Shown piece by piece: positions 52,538 to 60,006 of a stretch of DNA of 64,000 nt (its first letter is position 1; each line of letters opens with the position of its first letter). The DNA is from Streptococcus anginosus subsp. whileyi MAS624 (GTDB lineage Bacteria; Bacillota; Bacilli; Lactobacillales; Streptococcaceae). The notes under the pieces were generated by a model. The model made no database searches, was not told the DNA's origin, and worked only from the letters and a program-made list of their open reading frames with translations. The stretch spans positions 164,501 through 228,500 of the forward strand of contig NZ_AP013072.1 of the NCBI RefSeq assembly GCF_000478925.1, written 5' to 3'. A program made the translations under genes and the position numbers.

Positions 52538-52642
52538 AGTGCACGTTACCTCCTTACATTTTCTATTATACACATTATGCGCATTGAAAGCAAGTGGAAA
52601 GAAAAAGTTTTTTAACTGATAGCATGTATAAAATACTGCAGT

Positions 52643-52786
52643 TTAGCATTTAGCTATGGATTGATAATAAGGTTCTAAAAACGGAACGATTTTGCGCCAA
52701 GTCTCCCTCGTGACTGTTCCCAAATAGTTCGGCGGGTCACTGGGTAAACGCCCTTTGTTCTGCCGATAGTAAGGATTTTTAACCAA
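52643..52786 (-). pseudogene. Truncated small terminase subunit (P27/TerS-like)
   Basis: On the minus strand a 47-codon frame starts with TTG at 52786, behind AGGAGGTGA, and codes for VKNPYYRQNKGRLPSDPPNY, then TRETWRKIVPFLEPYYQSIA. This matches the N-terminal region of P27-family small terminases (charged start, then W-KIVPFLE). Full members are about 150 residues; here the frame ends at 52643 and the following DNA leads into the hicA control region. TerS is a hallmark of packaging-interfering islands. Two other frames over this stretch are chance frames. Confidence 0.65.
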
Positions 52787-53015
52787 GCGACTTCACCTCC
52801 TAATCCGTCCCCCGTGACACCCCTTAAAAATCTGAAAAATCGGCGTGCGACGTAAGATGATATCTTGTCGCGGCTCTCTTGCTCTCGCAAGGGTGCGGGG
52901 GGGTGTTTTAAAATTGATTTTTTCTTTTCCTCTTGCATTCAAAAATTTCAAAAAGGGAATTTTTTGCACAGAAGAGGGCAGCGTCCTTTTATTCCAAATA
53001 ACCTCTACCCCGTTC

Positions 53016-53041
53016 AAAAAAATAGGGGGCAAATAGCCCCT
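53016..53041 (-). terminator. Terminator after arpU-like gene
   Basis: On the minus strand GGGGC-TATTT-GCCCC followed by CTATTTTTTT. Between it and the terS remnant (52790-53010) I see no convincing gene. Confidence 0.75.
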
Positions 53042-53067
53042 GTATCTTGGTTTGTATAAATACTGTT

Positions 53068-53508
53068 TCAACCTGTTACGTAAGGTTTAAAGACAAGCAA
53101 TTCACAGGCTTTATACCATTCCGCAAACTCTAATAATGCCTTGCTTTGTTCTCTGTAAAATTCCGATTCAGACAAGTCTAATTCCATGTATATACAGATA
53201 TTGCTACACTGTCTTGCTTTGCAAAATCTTCTAATCAATATTTCTTTGTACATATCACTAGAAAGCAAACTAACAGCCTTGTCTATCTCTGTTTTCTCCC
53301 TTTCTGCGTCTAGCCTTTTTACTACAAAGGTTTCAAGTCCTTTGCTTGGCTGATTGTTCTTGCTACGTGGTTGGTCTGAAAAAGCACTGGCGCTTCGCAA
53401 AGTGTATTCACTCCCAGCAATTCGACACAAACGGCGATAAGTCTGTAAAATCTTTTTAGCCTTGGCTTGAGTTGCTTTTTCGTCAATCTCTTGAAACAAT
53501 TCCAGCAT
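53068..53508 (-). CDS. ArpU/RinA-like phage late regulator
   Basis: A 146-residue helical protein with a C-terminal sigma-like HTH segment: YKEILIRRFCKARQCSNICI, YMELDLSESEFYREQSKALL, EFAEWYKACELLVF. This is the pattern of ArpU-family regulators, which switch on packaging genes in phages and islands. It lies just upstream of the terS remnant with a terminator between, so its target may now be missing. A short +-strand region beyond its start (53509-53735) carries TATAAT and a small hairpin with a T run but no convincing gene. Confidence 0.82.
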   Translation of the reverse strand: MLELFQEIDEKATQAKAKKILQTYRRLCRIAGSEYTLRSASAFSDQPRSKNNQPSKGLETFVVKRLDAEREKTEIDKAVSLLSSDMYKEILIRRFCKARQCSNICIYMELDLSESEFYREQSKALLEFAEWYKACELLVFKPYVTG

Positions 53509-53735
53509 GTTTTATCTCTCCTGTGATATAATAGAGTTATCGAATTTATACCAAAAGGAGCTAGCACAAGCTGGCTTTTTTTGCTATTTTCTGCGCGTGT
53601 TCTTTGGATTATCCATGACTCAAATAGTTATTTTCTCTTTGTTCGTTCTTTGTTCAATCACGCGCTATCTTGTTAGATCTTATATTCAATACCTTACCAA
53701 AAGCCCGCTTGCTTTTCAAGTCTAGCTAAACAATA

Positions 53736-53755
53736 AAAGAGGCACGCGCCTCTTT
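53736..53755. terminator. Perfect bidirectional terminator hairpin
   Basis: AAAGAGGC-ACGC-GCCTCTTT next to the stop of the DnaC-like gene. Confidence 0.8.
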
Positions 53756-53756
53756 G

Positions 53757-54608
53757 TTATTTCTTAACTTGTTTAGTCTTTAATTGTCGAATTGAATACC
53801 GCTTATCTTTGATACTGTAAATCCTGAACGAATTCCCCTCTAAGCCTTTAAGAATGCGGCTATAGTTACGTTCATTATACACTGTTTTTAATTCATCACC
53901 GCTTAGATTGGTATTGATAATTGTATTCTCACGATTGTTAAGTATATCAAATAATAAATTCTGTTCCCAATCGTTCTTAGGTTTAATAACCGCATTCTTT
54001 GCCCCTAGATCATCAATGATAAGGTAGTCAGGCTTTTTCAAGAGTTCCACGGCATCAGATTTAGTAAGAGCTGCATTCTTGCCATAACTCCAACCGTCCT
54101 GAATTTTATTAACAATATCTGTAAAGGTTACAAACAGAACGCTTTTAGGCTCTCCTTTGGCCTTGTAGCCCTCGTTTATAGCCTTAGCAATAGCTACGCT
54201 TAAATGACTCTTTCCTATCCCTGTAGATCCTGTAAATAGGGTATTTCCTGTCATGCCGTCCAGGTATTTCTCTACTTGCCCTCTAGCAAACTTCAGTAGT
54301 TGCTTTTCCTCGGCTGTCTCAGCTATGAAATTCTCAAAGCTAGCCTCTTTTAACTCTCTAGGGATCGTACTGTCTCGCATAAGCACATTATAGGTTTTTT
54401 GATAGACTTGTTGGTTTGTGGCTTCGTTAGCTAACTCTTGTTCTTCGCGCTGTATATTCTCTCTGACACATTCAGGGCAAAACTCTTGCAACTTACGTTC
54501 ATCACTTCCCCTAATAGGTATTGATATTTGCCAATAGTTCACGTTATGAATTGAGCAGACCTTATCAAGTATTTTTCTATTTTGATACTCTTTGAACTGT
54601 TCCTCCAT
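53757..54608 (-). CDS. DnaC-like helicase loader
   Basis: A 283-residue AAA+ ATPase of the phage DnaC/IstB type. An N-terminal zinc-binding-like part (CSIHNVNYW, FCPECVREN), Walker A TLFTGSTGIGKSHLSVAIAK, Walker B DYLIIDDLGAKN and the sensor segment NTNLSGDELKTVYNERNYSR with the Arg finger region ILKGLEGNSFRIYS. It would load the host DnaB-type helicase at the island origin. It follows the DnaD-like gene by 14 bases. Confidence 0.9.
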   Translation of the reverse strand: MEEQFKEYQNRKILDKVCSIHNVNYWQISIPIRGSDERKLQEFCPECVRENIQREEQELANEATNQQVYQKTYNVLMRDSTIPRELKEASFENFIAETAEEKQLLKFARGQVEKYLDGMTGNTLFTGSTGIGKSHLSVAIAKAINEGYKAKGEPKSVLFVTFTDIVNKIQDGWSYGKNAALTKSDAVELLKKPDYLIIDDLGAKNAVIKPKNDWEQNLLFDILNNRENTIINTNLSGDELKTVYNERNYSRILKGLEGNSFRIYSIKDKRYSIRQLKTKQVKK

Positions 54609-54622
54609 GTTTTCACCTCCTC

Positions 54623-55429
54623 CTAAAACGGGACATCAGGGAAGTTGTCCTGTGTTGGTTGTGCTAATGGCTGTTTCTTAGCCTCGTAAGCTGCTTGATT
54701 TTGTTTGACTTGCTCGATAGTCTTTAATCCTTGACCTTGCCAGCGTTCAAGGATTGAGCGCGTGTATCTAATAGACCTACCGTTGTTCAATATGGTTTGT
54801 TCAAGAGCATAAAGTAACAAAGTCTGGCCGTGAGTAGCTAGCAAGTCTTCAACCTCTGTCACCATTGTGCCACTAACAGACATTTCACCAAAAGCCTCTT
54901 TTAGTTTTTCAAAGATAATATTTTTACCAGCTTCACCAGCTTTTTCTTGCTCTAGCTGTTGCTCTATCTCTTTCTCTGTATCTATATCTATCTCTGTCTT
55001 ACACGTAGTTAACGTGGTAAGATTATCAGATAACATTGTAAGATTTTTATTTTTTTCTCGTTGTTCTCTGCGGTATTCCCGCATATAGGCGGCTTGGTTC
55101 GTTTCCTGTTGTACCATGGCTTTAGCTTGTGGCAGCTTTGCATTTTTATCCTCATCAATTTGAATTAAACCGCATTTTGTAAAATATGCCATAGTCATTT
55201 CAATATCATCTTCTGAAACATCTAGCTTTAAGGCTAATTCTGCTTTTAAACTATCAAAGTATCCCTCGTAGTAAAGAATGCAGTCACTATCAAGACTTTC
55301 AAGCATAAGTCTGATATATATAACTGTCATAGTGTAACCACCCGGTAAAGTTTTAAGTCTCTTGATAAAGATATTATCAAAAAACTTTTTATCAATTTTT
55401 AACCAAAAATAAACTTTTGTTTTTGCCAT
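54623..55429 (-). CDS. Phage replisome organiser with DnaD domain
   Basis: A 268-residue replication initiator. The N-terminal winged-helix part (YFWLKIDKKFFDNIFIKRLK, LPGGYTMTVIYIRLMLESLD) is the phage replisome organiser domain, the middle is a basic linker (YMREYRREQREKNKNL), and the C-terminal part (FGEMSVSGTMVTEVEDLL, ALEQTILNNGRSIRYTRSIL, ERWQGQGLKTIEQVK) is a DnaD domain. It should bind the island origin and recruit the helicase loader encoded next. The tail ends in PDVPF. Confidence 0.92.
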   Translation of the reverse strand: MAKTKVYFWLKIDKKFFDNIFIKRLKTLPGGYTMTVIYIRLMLESLDSDCILYYEGYFDSLKAELALKLDVSEDDIEMTMAYFTKCGLIQIDEDKNAKLPQAKAMVQQETNQAAYMREYRREQREKNKNLTMLSDNLTTLTTCKTEIDIDTEKEIEQQLEQEKAGEAGKNIIFEKLKEAFGEMSVSGTMVTEVEDLLATHGQTLLLYALEQTILNNGRSIRYTRSILERWQGQGLKTIEQVKQNQAAYEAKKQPLAQPTQDNFPDVPF

Positions 55430-55437
55430 TGTTCCCC

Positions 55438-55707
55438 CTAATCTACTCCCAAAAATACCAGAATATCGCTTACTTTATAAAAGACTTTCCTAGTGTCTTC
55501 TAGTGGTGGCTGGTATCGCTTTAAACCTGCTTTTTCCCAACGTGCCAAGGTTTTGGATTTTATCCCTAGTTCCTCCTTAACCTGTTGGGCTGTCATTAGT
55601 CCAAGCTGTCTTGGCTTTGGCTGCGTGTAAGACTGCAGAAAGTTAGAAAGCAAGGTTAGGGCTTCTGCCTTTAGTTGTGTTTCTGTATCTAAGCTAAATA
55701 ATGCCAT
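55438..55707 (-). CDS. Small HTH (excisionase-like) protein of the island
   Basis: An 89-residue protein. After a helical lead (ALTLLSNFLQSYTQPKP) it has a MerR-like HTH (MTAQQVKEELGIKSKTLARW, EKAGLKRYQPPLEDTRKVFY) and VSDILVFLGVD. It is clearly related in plan to the 87-residue protein at 18348-18611 in the rpmG element. Its place ahead of dnaD suggests a regulator or excisionase. Confidence 0.72.
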   Translation of the reverse strand: MALFSLDTETQLKAEALTLLSNFLQSYTQPKPRQLGLMTAQQVKEELGIKSKTLARWEKAGLKRYQPPLEDTRKVFYKVSDILVFLGVD

Positions 55708-55708
55708 A

Positions 55709-56044
55709 TTAACCGCCTTTCAAATATTTGTCTTGTTCATTCAAGTTCGCATACATGAGGGCGCTAATCCGCTTTTGCTCATCTTGTCGTTGTCTATCTA
55801 GTGCTCTGATACCTGCCAGACGTTCGCTGTCATTTGCTGGGATATAGTAACCGCCTGCTAGGTCACGGCTTCCACAAATAGCGATATGATACTTAATTAC
55901 TAAACCGCGAATAATGCCTCGAACGGTTCGGATATCTAGCCCTGTGAGTTTAACAATCTCTTTGCCTGCGCGTGGTCTTTCTGCTCCCTGCGGAATAAGA
56001 GCAAGCACGCGCTTATAATTCTCTGGTAAAGTTGGAAGCTTCAT
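55709..56044 (-). CDS. Winged-helix phage-type protein
   Basis: A 111-residue protein with a winged-helix-like N-terminal region (YKRVLALIPQGAERPRAGKE, IVKLTGLDIRTVRGIIRGLV, IKYHIAICGSRDLAGGYYIP) and a charged helical end. Similar small proteins are encoded in streptococcal phage early regions; function unknown. Its stop almost touches the next start, and its start overlaps the previous stop. Confidence 0.65.
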   Translation of the reverse strand: MKLPTLPENYKRVLALIPQGAERPRAGKEIVKLTGLDIRTVRGIIRGLVIKYHIAICGSRDLAGGYYIPANDSERLAGIRALDRQRQDEQKRISALMYANLNEQDKYLKGG

Positions 56045-56277
56045 TCAATCGCCTCTCTTTCTTTGCTGGCTAGGATAATCTGCCCTCTTTCCCACATATC
56101 ACAAAAATCCATTAAAGTTTCTAAAACTCGTTCTAGTTGGTTTCGTTCCTCAATACTGTAACAGTCAAATTTATCTTCTAGGGAAAAATCTAGCATAGTC
56201 TGATAGGCTTCTTCTAGCCAAATACCAAAGTTCTTAGCTCTTTCATTTGCAAGGTCAAACTCTTTTTTATCTGCCAT
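56041..56277 (-). CDS. 78-residue acidic helical protein
   Basis: No membrane segment or motif seen (FDLANERAKNFGIWLEEAYQ, IEERNQLERVLETLMDFCDM). It overlaps the genes on both sides by a few bases, showing that it belongs to the replication operon. Function unknown. Confidence 0.6.
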   Translation of the reverse strand: MADKKEFDLANERAKNFGIWLEEAYQTMLDFSLEDKFDCYSIEERNQLERVLETLMDFCDMWERGQIILASKEREAIE

Positions 56278-56443
56278 GTTCTGCCTCCATAACCTCTAGC
56301 CATTTTTCAATTTTTCTGAGTTGCTTTTTAGTGATATAGCCCCTCCGCTTGTAAGCAATCGCCCAAGCATTAAACAGTTGAGTACAAATACCAGCAAGAA
56401 AGAAAAGTAGTAGCGTTAAAATTGCGCCTAGTAGTTCGCTCAT
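56267..56443 (-). CDS. 58-residue one-helix membrane protein
   Basis: A 58-codon frame starting at 56443 (MSELLGAILTLLLFFLAGIC) has one membrane helix and a basic helical tail (YKRRGYITKKQLRKIEKWLE). Start overlaps the stop of the gene at 56440 (ATGA) and its end overlaps the start of the gene at 56277, so it is a true coupled cistron. Function unknown. Confidence 0.65.
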   Translation of the reverse strand: MSELLGAILTLLLFFLAGICTQLFNAWAIAYKRRGYITKKQLRKIEKWLEVMEAEHGR

Positions 56444-56718
56444 TTGTTTAATGCCTCCAGTTCCTTGGGTTTGTCATTGTTTAATAGCAGAAAGGCAATT
56501 TTGTCTAGTCTTTGGCAAAGTTTTTCGTTTTGTGCATAAGCAGTCTCAATATATTTCTTAGCTATCCAGTTAAAGGTCGCTGTATCCACTTTTTGCGTTA
56601 TCTCTAAGGCTTCTAGAGTTAAGTTATTCATTTCTAAGCTGTTCATGATGTCAGTTAGTTCACTACCTAAGTCGATTAGTTTTTCAGTGCTCAATAATAC
56701 TGTTGTTGTTTTCGTCAT
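56440..56718 (-). CDS. 92-residue helical protein, first gene of replication operon
   Basis: A soluble helical protein (TEKLIDLGSELTDIMNSLEM, YIETAYAQNEKLCQRLDKIA). Function unknown. It is the first gene of the tightly overlapped leftward series 56718-53757. Its upstream region carries an oppositely directed small transcript candidate. Confidence 0.6.
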   Translation of the reverse strand: MTKTTTVLLSTEKLIDLGSELTDIMNSLEMNNLTLEALEITQKVDTATFNWIAKKYIETAYAQNEKLCQRLDKIAFLLLNNDKPKELEALNK

Positions 56719-56782
56719 GGTGTTTTACCTCGTTTAAATTTTCTTGTATTTATGCCCTTTTTAAGGGGTAGCGCCCTCCGTA

Positions 56783-56917
56783 TGGTCAAAATGTCCTAGA
56801 TATGGTATAATCTAGCTATAAATCTTTACTAAAACCCTTACGGCTTGCCTACTGTATTGTTTTAGTATTTGTGTGAAAGGCTTTCTACTTGGTCGGTTGG
56901 TTAAGCCTTTTTGTTTT
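56783..56917 (+). ncRNA. Candidate antisense small RNA in the replication-operon leader
   Basis: On the plus strand, TGGTCA (56783-56788) and extended -10 TGG-TATAAT (56806-56811), spacing 17, then about 100 bases ending in a hairpin AAAGGCTT/AAGCCTTT (56876-56910) with TTGTTTT. No reading frame is convincing. All genes around it run the other way, so the RNA would be antisense to the leader of the replication operon, as with plasmid copy-number RNAs. Bases 56829-56854 recur (23 of 26) in the leader of the integrase gene at 59966-59991. The rest of 56719-57060 holds an imperfect hairpin at 56996-57035 (TTGATTTT/AAAATCA). Confidence 0.5.
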
Positions 56918-57060
56918 ATTCTGTTTTTAAGCACTCTAATAGGCGTTTTGAGCGGTTGAAACGGTTAGGGATATAATTATATCCTTGAGACATTTCAAGT
57001 TGATTTTGGCTATATCTTATTGGCGAAAATCAGCTTAAAATCGATTCTAGCGCTTGCTGC

Positions 57061-57228
57061 TTATTCAGCTTTTGAGTTATCGTTGTCATTTAAAATATAT
57101 TCAAGCCCTGTTTTGATAAAATAAAGGCTAGTTAGTGCTTGTTTTTTATCACCTTGTAAAATAGCATTGTCTGCAAGGTCGATCATAGCGTATAGATGGG
57201 CTTTTTCTTGTTCGTTTGATAGATACAT
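57061..57228 (-). CDS. 55-residue acidic protein
   Basis: Start at 57228 (MYLSNEQEKAHLYAMIDLAD) behind AAGGAGG, ending SKAE. It looks soluble and helical (NAILQGDKKQALTSLYFIKT). Similar small proteins occur in streptococcal phage early regions. It is 3 bases from the antirepressor gene stop, in the same operon. Function unknown. Confidence 0.62.
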   Translation of the reverse strand: MYLSNEQEKAHLYAMIDLADNAILQGDKKQALTSLYFIKTGLEYILNDNDNSKAE

Positions 57229-57231
57229 TTT

Positions 57232-57849
57232 TTATCCTCCTTGTTGTGGTCTAAAGACCATGGATTTTATTTCCTGATAAGTCATGCCTAGCTTAATCAT
57301 AGCAATAGCCATATCTTCTAAGTCTTGATATCTGGCTAGCTCGGTACTGGTTAGGCTATCAATGCCATTATAGCCGCCACGCGCCGCCATCAGTTGCTTT
57401 TTATTCATGTCACTAGTACCTTTTAGCAAAAGATTTGTAATGGTGTTATGCGGGTGCTGGGGTGCTTCTTTCCAGCTTTCTATGCTGTCATGCAAAGTTT
57501 TACGCTTTGGCTTTTCTAAAGCACGCTGTAGCTTAAACTTTGCTAGCTCGTCCCGCATTTCAAAGAATGCTTTGACTAGGTTTGTTTTGAATTTGACTAC
57601 TTGCGGTGTGTTATCTAAGTAGGTGATTAACAACGTGGCTTGTTGTTCGTTTAGATGATAGACCTTTTTAGGTCTTCCTTTTCCGTCTAATTTATGGATT
57701 TCAAATCCATAAAATCCAAACACCTCAAATCGTTCCTTATGATTTCTTAATAGGCGCGTTACTGTGTGGTGCTGTACTCCAGCGCATTCAGCAACTATCT
57801 CGCTAGTAGTGTACGGCTCTTTCTTGCCGTCCATGTAAACTAATTCCAT
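57232..57849 (-). CDS. Rha-type phage antirepressor-like protein
   Basis: A 205-residue protein with the N-terminal Rha/pRha domain (YTTSEIVAECAGVQHHTVTR, LLRNHKERFEVFGFYGFEIH, YHLNEQQATLLITYLDNTPQ, VVKFKTNLVKAFFEMRDEL) and a C-terminal extension (ELARYQDLEDMAIAMIKLGM). Such proteins act as regulators or antirepressors in phage and island lysogeny. It follows the Cro-like gene by 16 bases. Confidence 0.85.
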   Translation of the reverse strand: MELVYMDGKKEPYTTSEIVAECAGVQHHTVTRLLRNHKERFEVFGFYGFEIHKLDGKGRPKKVYHLNEQQATLLITYLDNTPQVVKFKTNLVKAFFEMRDELAKFKLQRALEKPKRKTLHDSIESWKEAPQHPHNTITNLLLKGTSDMNKKQLMAARGGYNGIDSLTSTELARYQDLEDMAIAMIKLGMTYQEIKSMVFRPQQGG

Positions 57850-57865
57850 GCTTGCCTGCTCCGCT

Positions 57866-58063
57866 CTATTCTTCTGGCGTAAGTAGTTCGTCTATAGTGA
57901 CGCCTAAATAGTCAGCTACTTTTTGCAATGTCTGAATGTCTGGCTTTTTAGTTCGTTCATAATACAAGGCAATCAAAGCGCTTTTTGAAATACCTGTTTT
58001 GTTATGTACGTCCGAAACCTTTTTCCGTCGCTTTGCTAAAAGAACGCGAAAATTATTTTTCAT
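57866..58063 (-). CDS. Cro-like XRE repressor
   Basis: A 65-residue stand-alone helix-turn-helix (RVLLAKRRKKVSDVHNKTGI, SKSALIALYYERTKKPDIQT, LGVTIDELLTPEE). It is divergent from the CI-like gene at 58225, with an operator array between them, and opens the leftward island operon. Role as Cro is inferred from this layout. Confidence 0.88.
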   Translation of the reverse strand: MKNNFRVLLAKRRKKVSDVHNKTGISKSALIALYYERTKKPDIQTLQKVADYLGVTIDELLTPEE

Positions 58064-58088
58064 ACTTTAGCTCCTTTCCACCAAAAGC

Positions 58089-58177
58089 CGCAACTTAATT
58101 GCGTCATATATTATATATTAGCGCTATTTTTTTGCGTTGTCAAGTATTGTTTTTTCTAAAGCCGTAATTTTTTTGCG
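58089..58177. promoter_or_regulatory. CI/Cro operator array
   Basis: CGCAA-CTTAA-TTGCG (58089-58103), GCGCTATTTTTTTGCG (58121-58136) and GCCGTAATTTTTTTGCG (58161-58177), with a half site GGCCGTAA at 58213. TTGCG/CGCAA or CGTAA half-sites with A/T centres recur at 30 to 40-base intervals between the two divergent regulators. Confidence 0.65.
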
Positions 58178-58224
58178 TATCTTAGAAAAATGTGTTATAG
58201 TTTGTTGTGAAAGGCCGTAATAGT

Positions 58225-58701
58225 ATGAATAGATTAAAAGAATTACGAAAACAAAAAAAGCAAACCCAAAAAGAGCTTGCCCTTGAATTAAAAATTCCTT
58301 TACGAACTCTTCAAAGTTGGGAAAATAAAGAGAGTCAAATCAAACAGGACAAAGCCCAGACGCTAGCTGACTACTTTGGTGTAAGTGTTGGGTACTTGTT
58401 AGGGTATGACGATATTACTAAGGTAGATGTTACTGATGTAGAAACTTTCAAGCTTTTTGAAAAAGTTGCTGATGAGCAAACAAAAGAATTTGGGTTAAAA
58501 GAAATAACAGATATTGAACAACTTAAAGAATTAAAATCAGATGCATTGATAGCCCTTAAGTTTATTGAAAGTATTAGAAATAGTTTAACTATTGGTGTTA
58601 TTAAACCTTATTCTTATCCCTGGAAAATGGAAGAGATTTCTAATATTTTGCTTGATTTGCTCACCACAATAGAACGTCGTGAACAAGAATTGGCTGATTA
58701 G
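58225..58701 (+). CDS. CI-like XRE repressor of the island
   Basis: About 158 residues, start taken at 58225 (MNRLKELRKQKKQTQKELAL); a GTG at 58207 in frame would add six residues. HTH: LKIPLRTLQSWENKESQIKQ and ADYFGVSVGYLLGYDD. The C-terminal half is helical with no Ser/Lys peptidase motif, so it is not the SOS-cleaved LexA type; relief would need an antirepressor or a phage protein, as in phage-inducible islands (Stl type). Confidence 0.85.
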   Translation: MNRLKELRKQKKQTQKELALELKIPLRTLQSWENKESQIKQDKAQTLADYFGVSVGYLLGYDDITKVDVTDVETFKLFEKVADEQTKEFGLKEITDIEQLKELKSDALIALKFIESIRNSLTIGVIKPYSYPWKMEEISNILLDLLTTIERREQELAD

Positions 58702-58845
58702 TTGTTTAAATCGTTAAATATTTAATAAGTTCACGCGCCACTAAGTTTTTCCATGATTTGTGCGTGATTTCTCGGGGTTCGTTCGGAGTTCAGCAAGTCA
58801 AATATCTTAAAATCTAATTTTTAAAACACCAACAGAAAGGAAGCC

Positions 58846-59850
58846 ATGAACGAATTACAATTTTTAATCTATTCAGCAGATAACAACCAAGAAACAGCTA
58901 GCGTTATTATACGCGGGGAAACTATCTGGGCTAGTCAGAAAGAAATGGCTAGGCTGTTTGGTGTTGGTGTCCCTGCCATTAGTAAGCACTTAAAAAATAT
59001 CTTTGAAGAGGGAGAATTAGAAGAAAAAGTGGTTGTTTCCAAAATGGAAATAACCACAAAACACGGTGCAATTGCTGATAAAACCCAAACTAAGGATGTC
59101 AGCTACTACAATCTTGACGCCATTATCTCCGTAGGTTATCGGGTCAACTCTCAAAAAGCCACGCGCTTCAGACAATGGGCTACTTCGGTACTGCGTGAGT
59201 ACATGATAAAAGGCTTTGCTATGGATGACGAACGCTTGAAACAAGGGGAAAACCTCCTAGGAAAAGACTACTTCCGCGAACTCTTGGAACGTGTCCGCTC
59301 TATCCGTGCTAGTGAGCGCCGTATCTGGTTACAGATTACGGATATTTTTGCAGAGATTTCTATCGATTATGACCCACAAAGTACACTTACAAAACAATTC
59401 TATGCTGATGTACAAAACAAGTTTCATTATGCTATTACTGATCAGACTGCTGCAGAAATTATATATACGAAAGCAGACCATACCAAGGACAACATGGGAC
59501 TAACCACTTGGAAAAATTCCCCAGACGGTCGTATCTTACAAATGGATACCCAGGTAGCAAAGAATTACCTAACAGAAAAAGAAATTAGCTCTCTTGAAAG
59601 AAGTATCTCCAGCTATTTTGATTACCTTGAAAGACAAATAGAGCAGCGAAAAACCCAGACCATGCAGCAGCTTGCTGAAAGCATTGATCGCTTTTTGACT
59701 TTCCAAGAATACGATATTTTAGAGGGGCATGGTAAAATCACTTCTAAGGCTGCTAAGGATAAGGCAAAGTTAGAGTATCAACTTTTCAATAAAACCCAAA
59801 AGATAAATTCAGACTTTGAGAAAGAGCTTAAAGGGCTGATTGACAAATAA
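58846..59850 (+). CDS. RhuM-family protein
   Basis: A 334-residue protein with the RhuM pattern: N-terminal ETIWASQKEMARLFGVGVPA, ISKHLKNIFEEGELEEKVVV, DVSYYNLDAIISVGYRVNSQ, ATRFRQWATSVLREYMIKGF, DDERLKQG. The N-terminal part is related to KilA/Bro-type phage DNA-binding domains. RhuM proteins occur in pathogenicity islands and mobile elements; their biochemical role is unsettled. AAAGGAAG precedes the start. It is placed between the CI-like gene and the integrase, as accessory cargo. Confidence 0.9.
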   Translation: MNELQFLIYSADNNQETASVIIRGETIWASQKEMARLFGVGVPAISKHLKNIFEEGELEEKVVVSKMEITTKHGAIADKTQTKDVSYYNLDAIISVGYRVNSQKATRFRQWATSVLREYMIKGFAMDDERLKQGENLLGKDYFRELLERVRSIRASERRIWLQITDIFAEISIDYDPQSTLTKQFYADVQNKFHYAITDQTAAEIIYTKADHTKDNMGLTTWKNSPDGRILQMDTQVAKNYLTEKEISSLERSISSYFDYLERQIEQRKTQTMQQLAESIDRFLTFQEYDILEGHGKITSKAAKDKAKLEYQLFNKTQKINSDFEKELKGLIDK

Positions 59851-59887
59851 CCTCATAAAACGCGTTTTAAGCGCTTGTCTGCTTTTC

Positions 59888-59991
59888 TGGTATAATTTAC
59901 CGTCTTACATAAAACAAACAAAAATAGGGATGTTCTCGTAGCTCCTAGCATGATATAAACCCAATCTAAAACTTTTACGGCTTGCCTGCTG
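59888..59991 (+). promoter_or_regulatory. Integrase promoter and leader with repeated motif
   Basis: Extended -10 TGG-TATAAT (59888-59896), about 100-base leader. Bases 59966-59991 match the antisense RNA candidate at 56829-56854 in 23 of 26 positions, with ACGGCTTGCCT in common. A perfect AAAACGCGTTTT palindrome lies just upstream at about 59857-59868. Confidence 0.55.
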
Positions 59992-60006
59992 ATAGAAAGG
60001 GATATC

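Noticed and set aside
52675-53071. Overlapping minus-strand frames of 87 and 92 residues and two plus-strand frames
   Set aside because: They cross the terminator and the terS ribosome site; only the TTG-started terS frame at 52786 has a recognisable product. Composition of the others is erratic.
53615-53725. 36-codon plus-strand frame MTQIVIFSLFVLCSIT...
   Set aside because: Hydrophobic and short, but without ribosome site and lying behind a terminator-like hairpin; too weak to list as a gene.
56783-56917. Riboswitch or T-box
   Set aside because: No known aptamer motif seen and no downstream gene on the same strand; the antisense RNA reading fits better.
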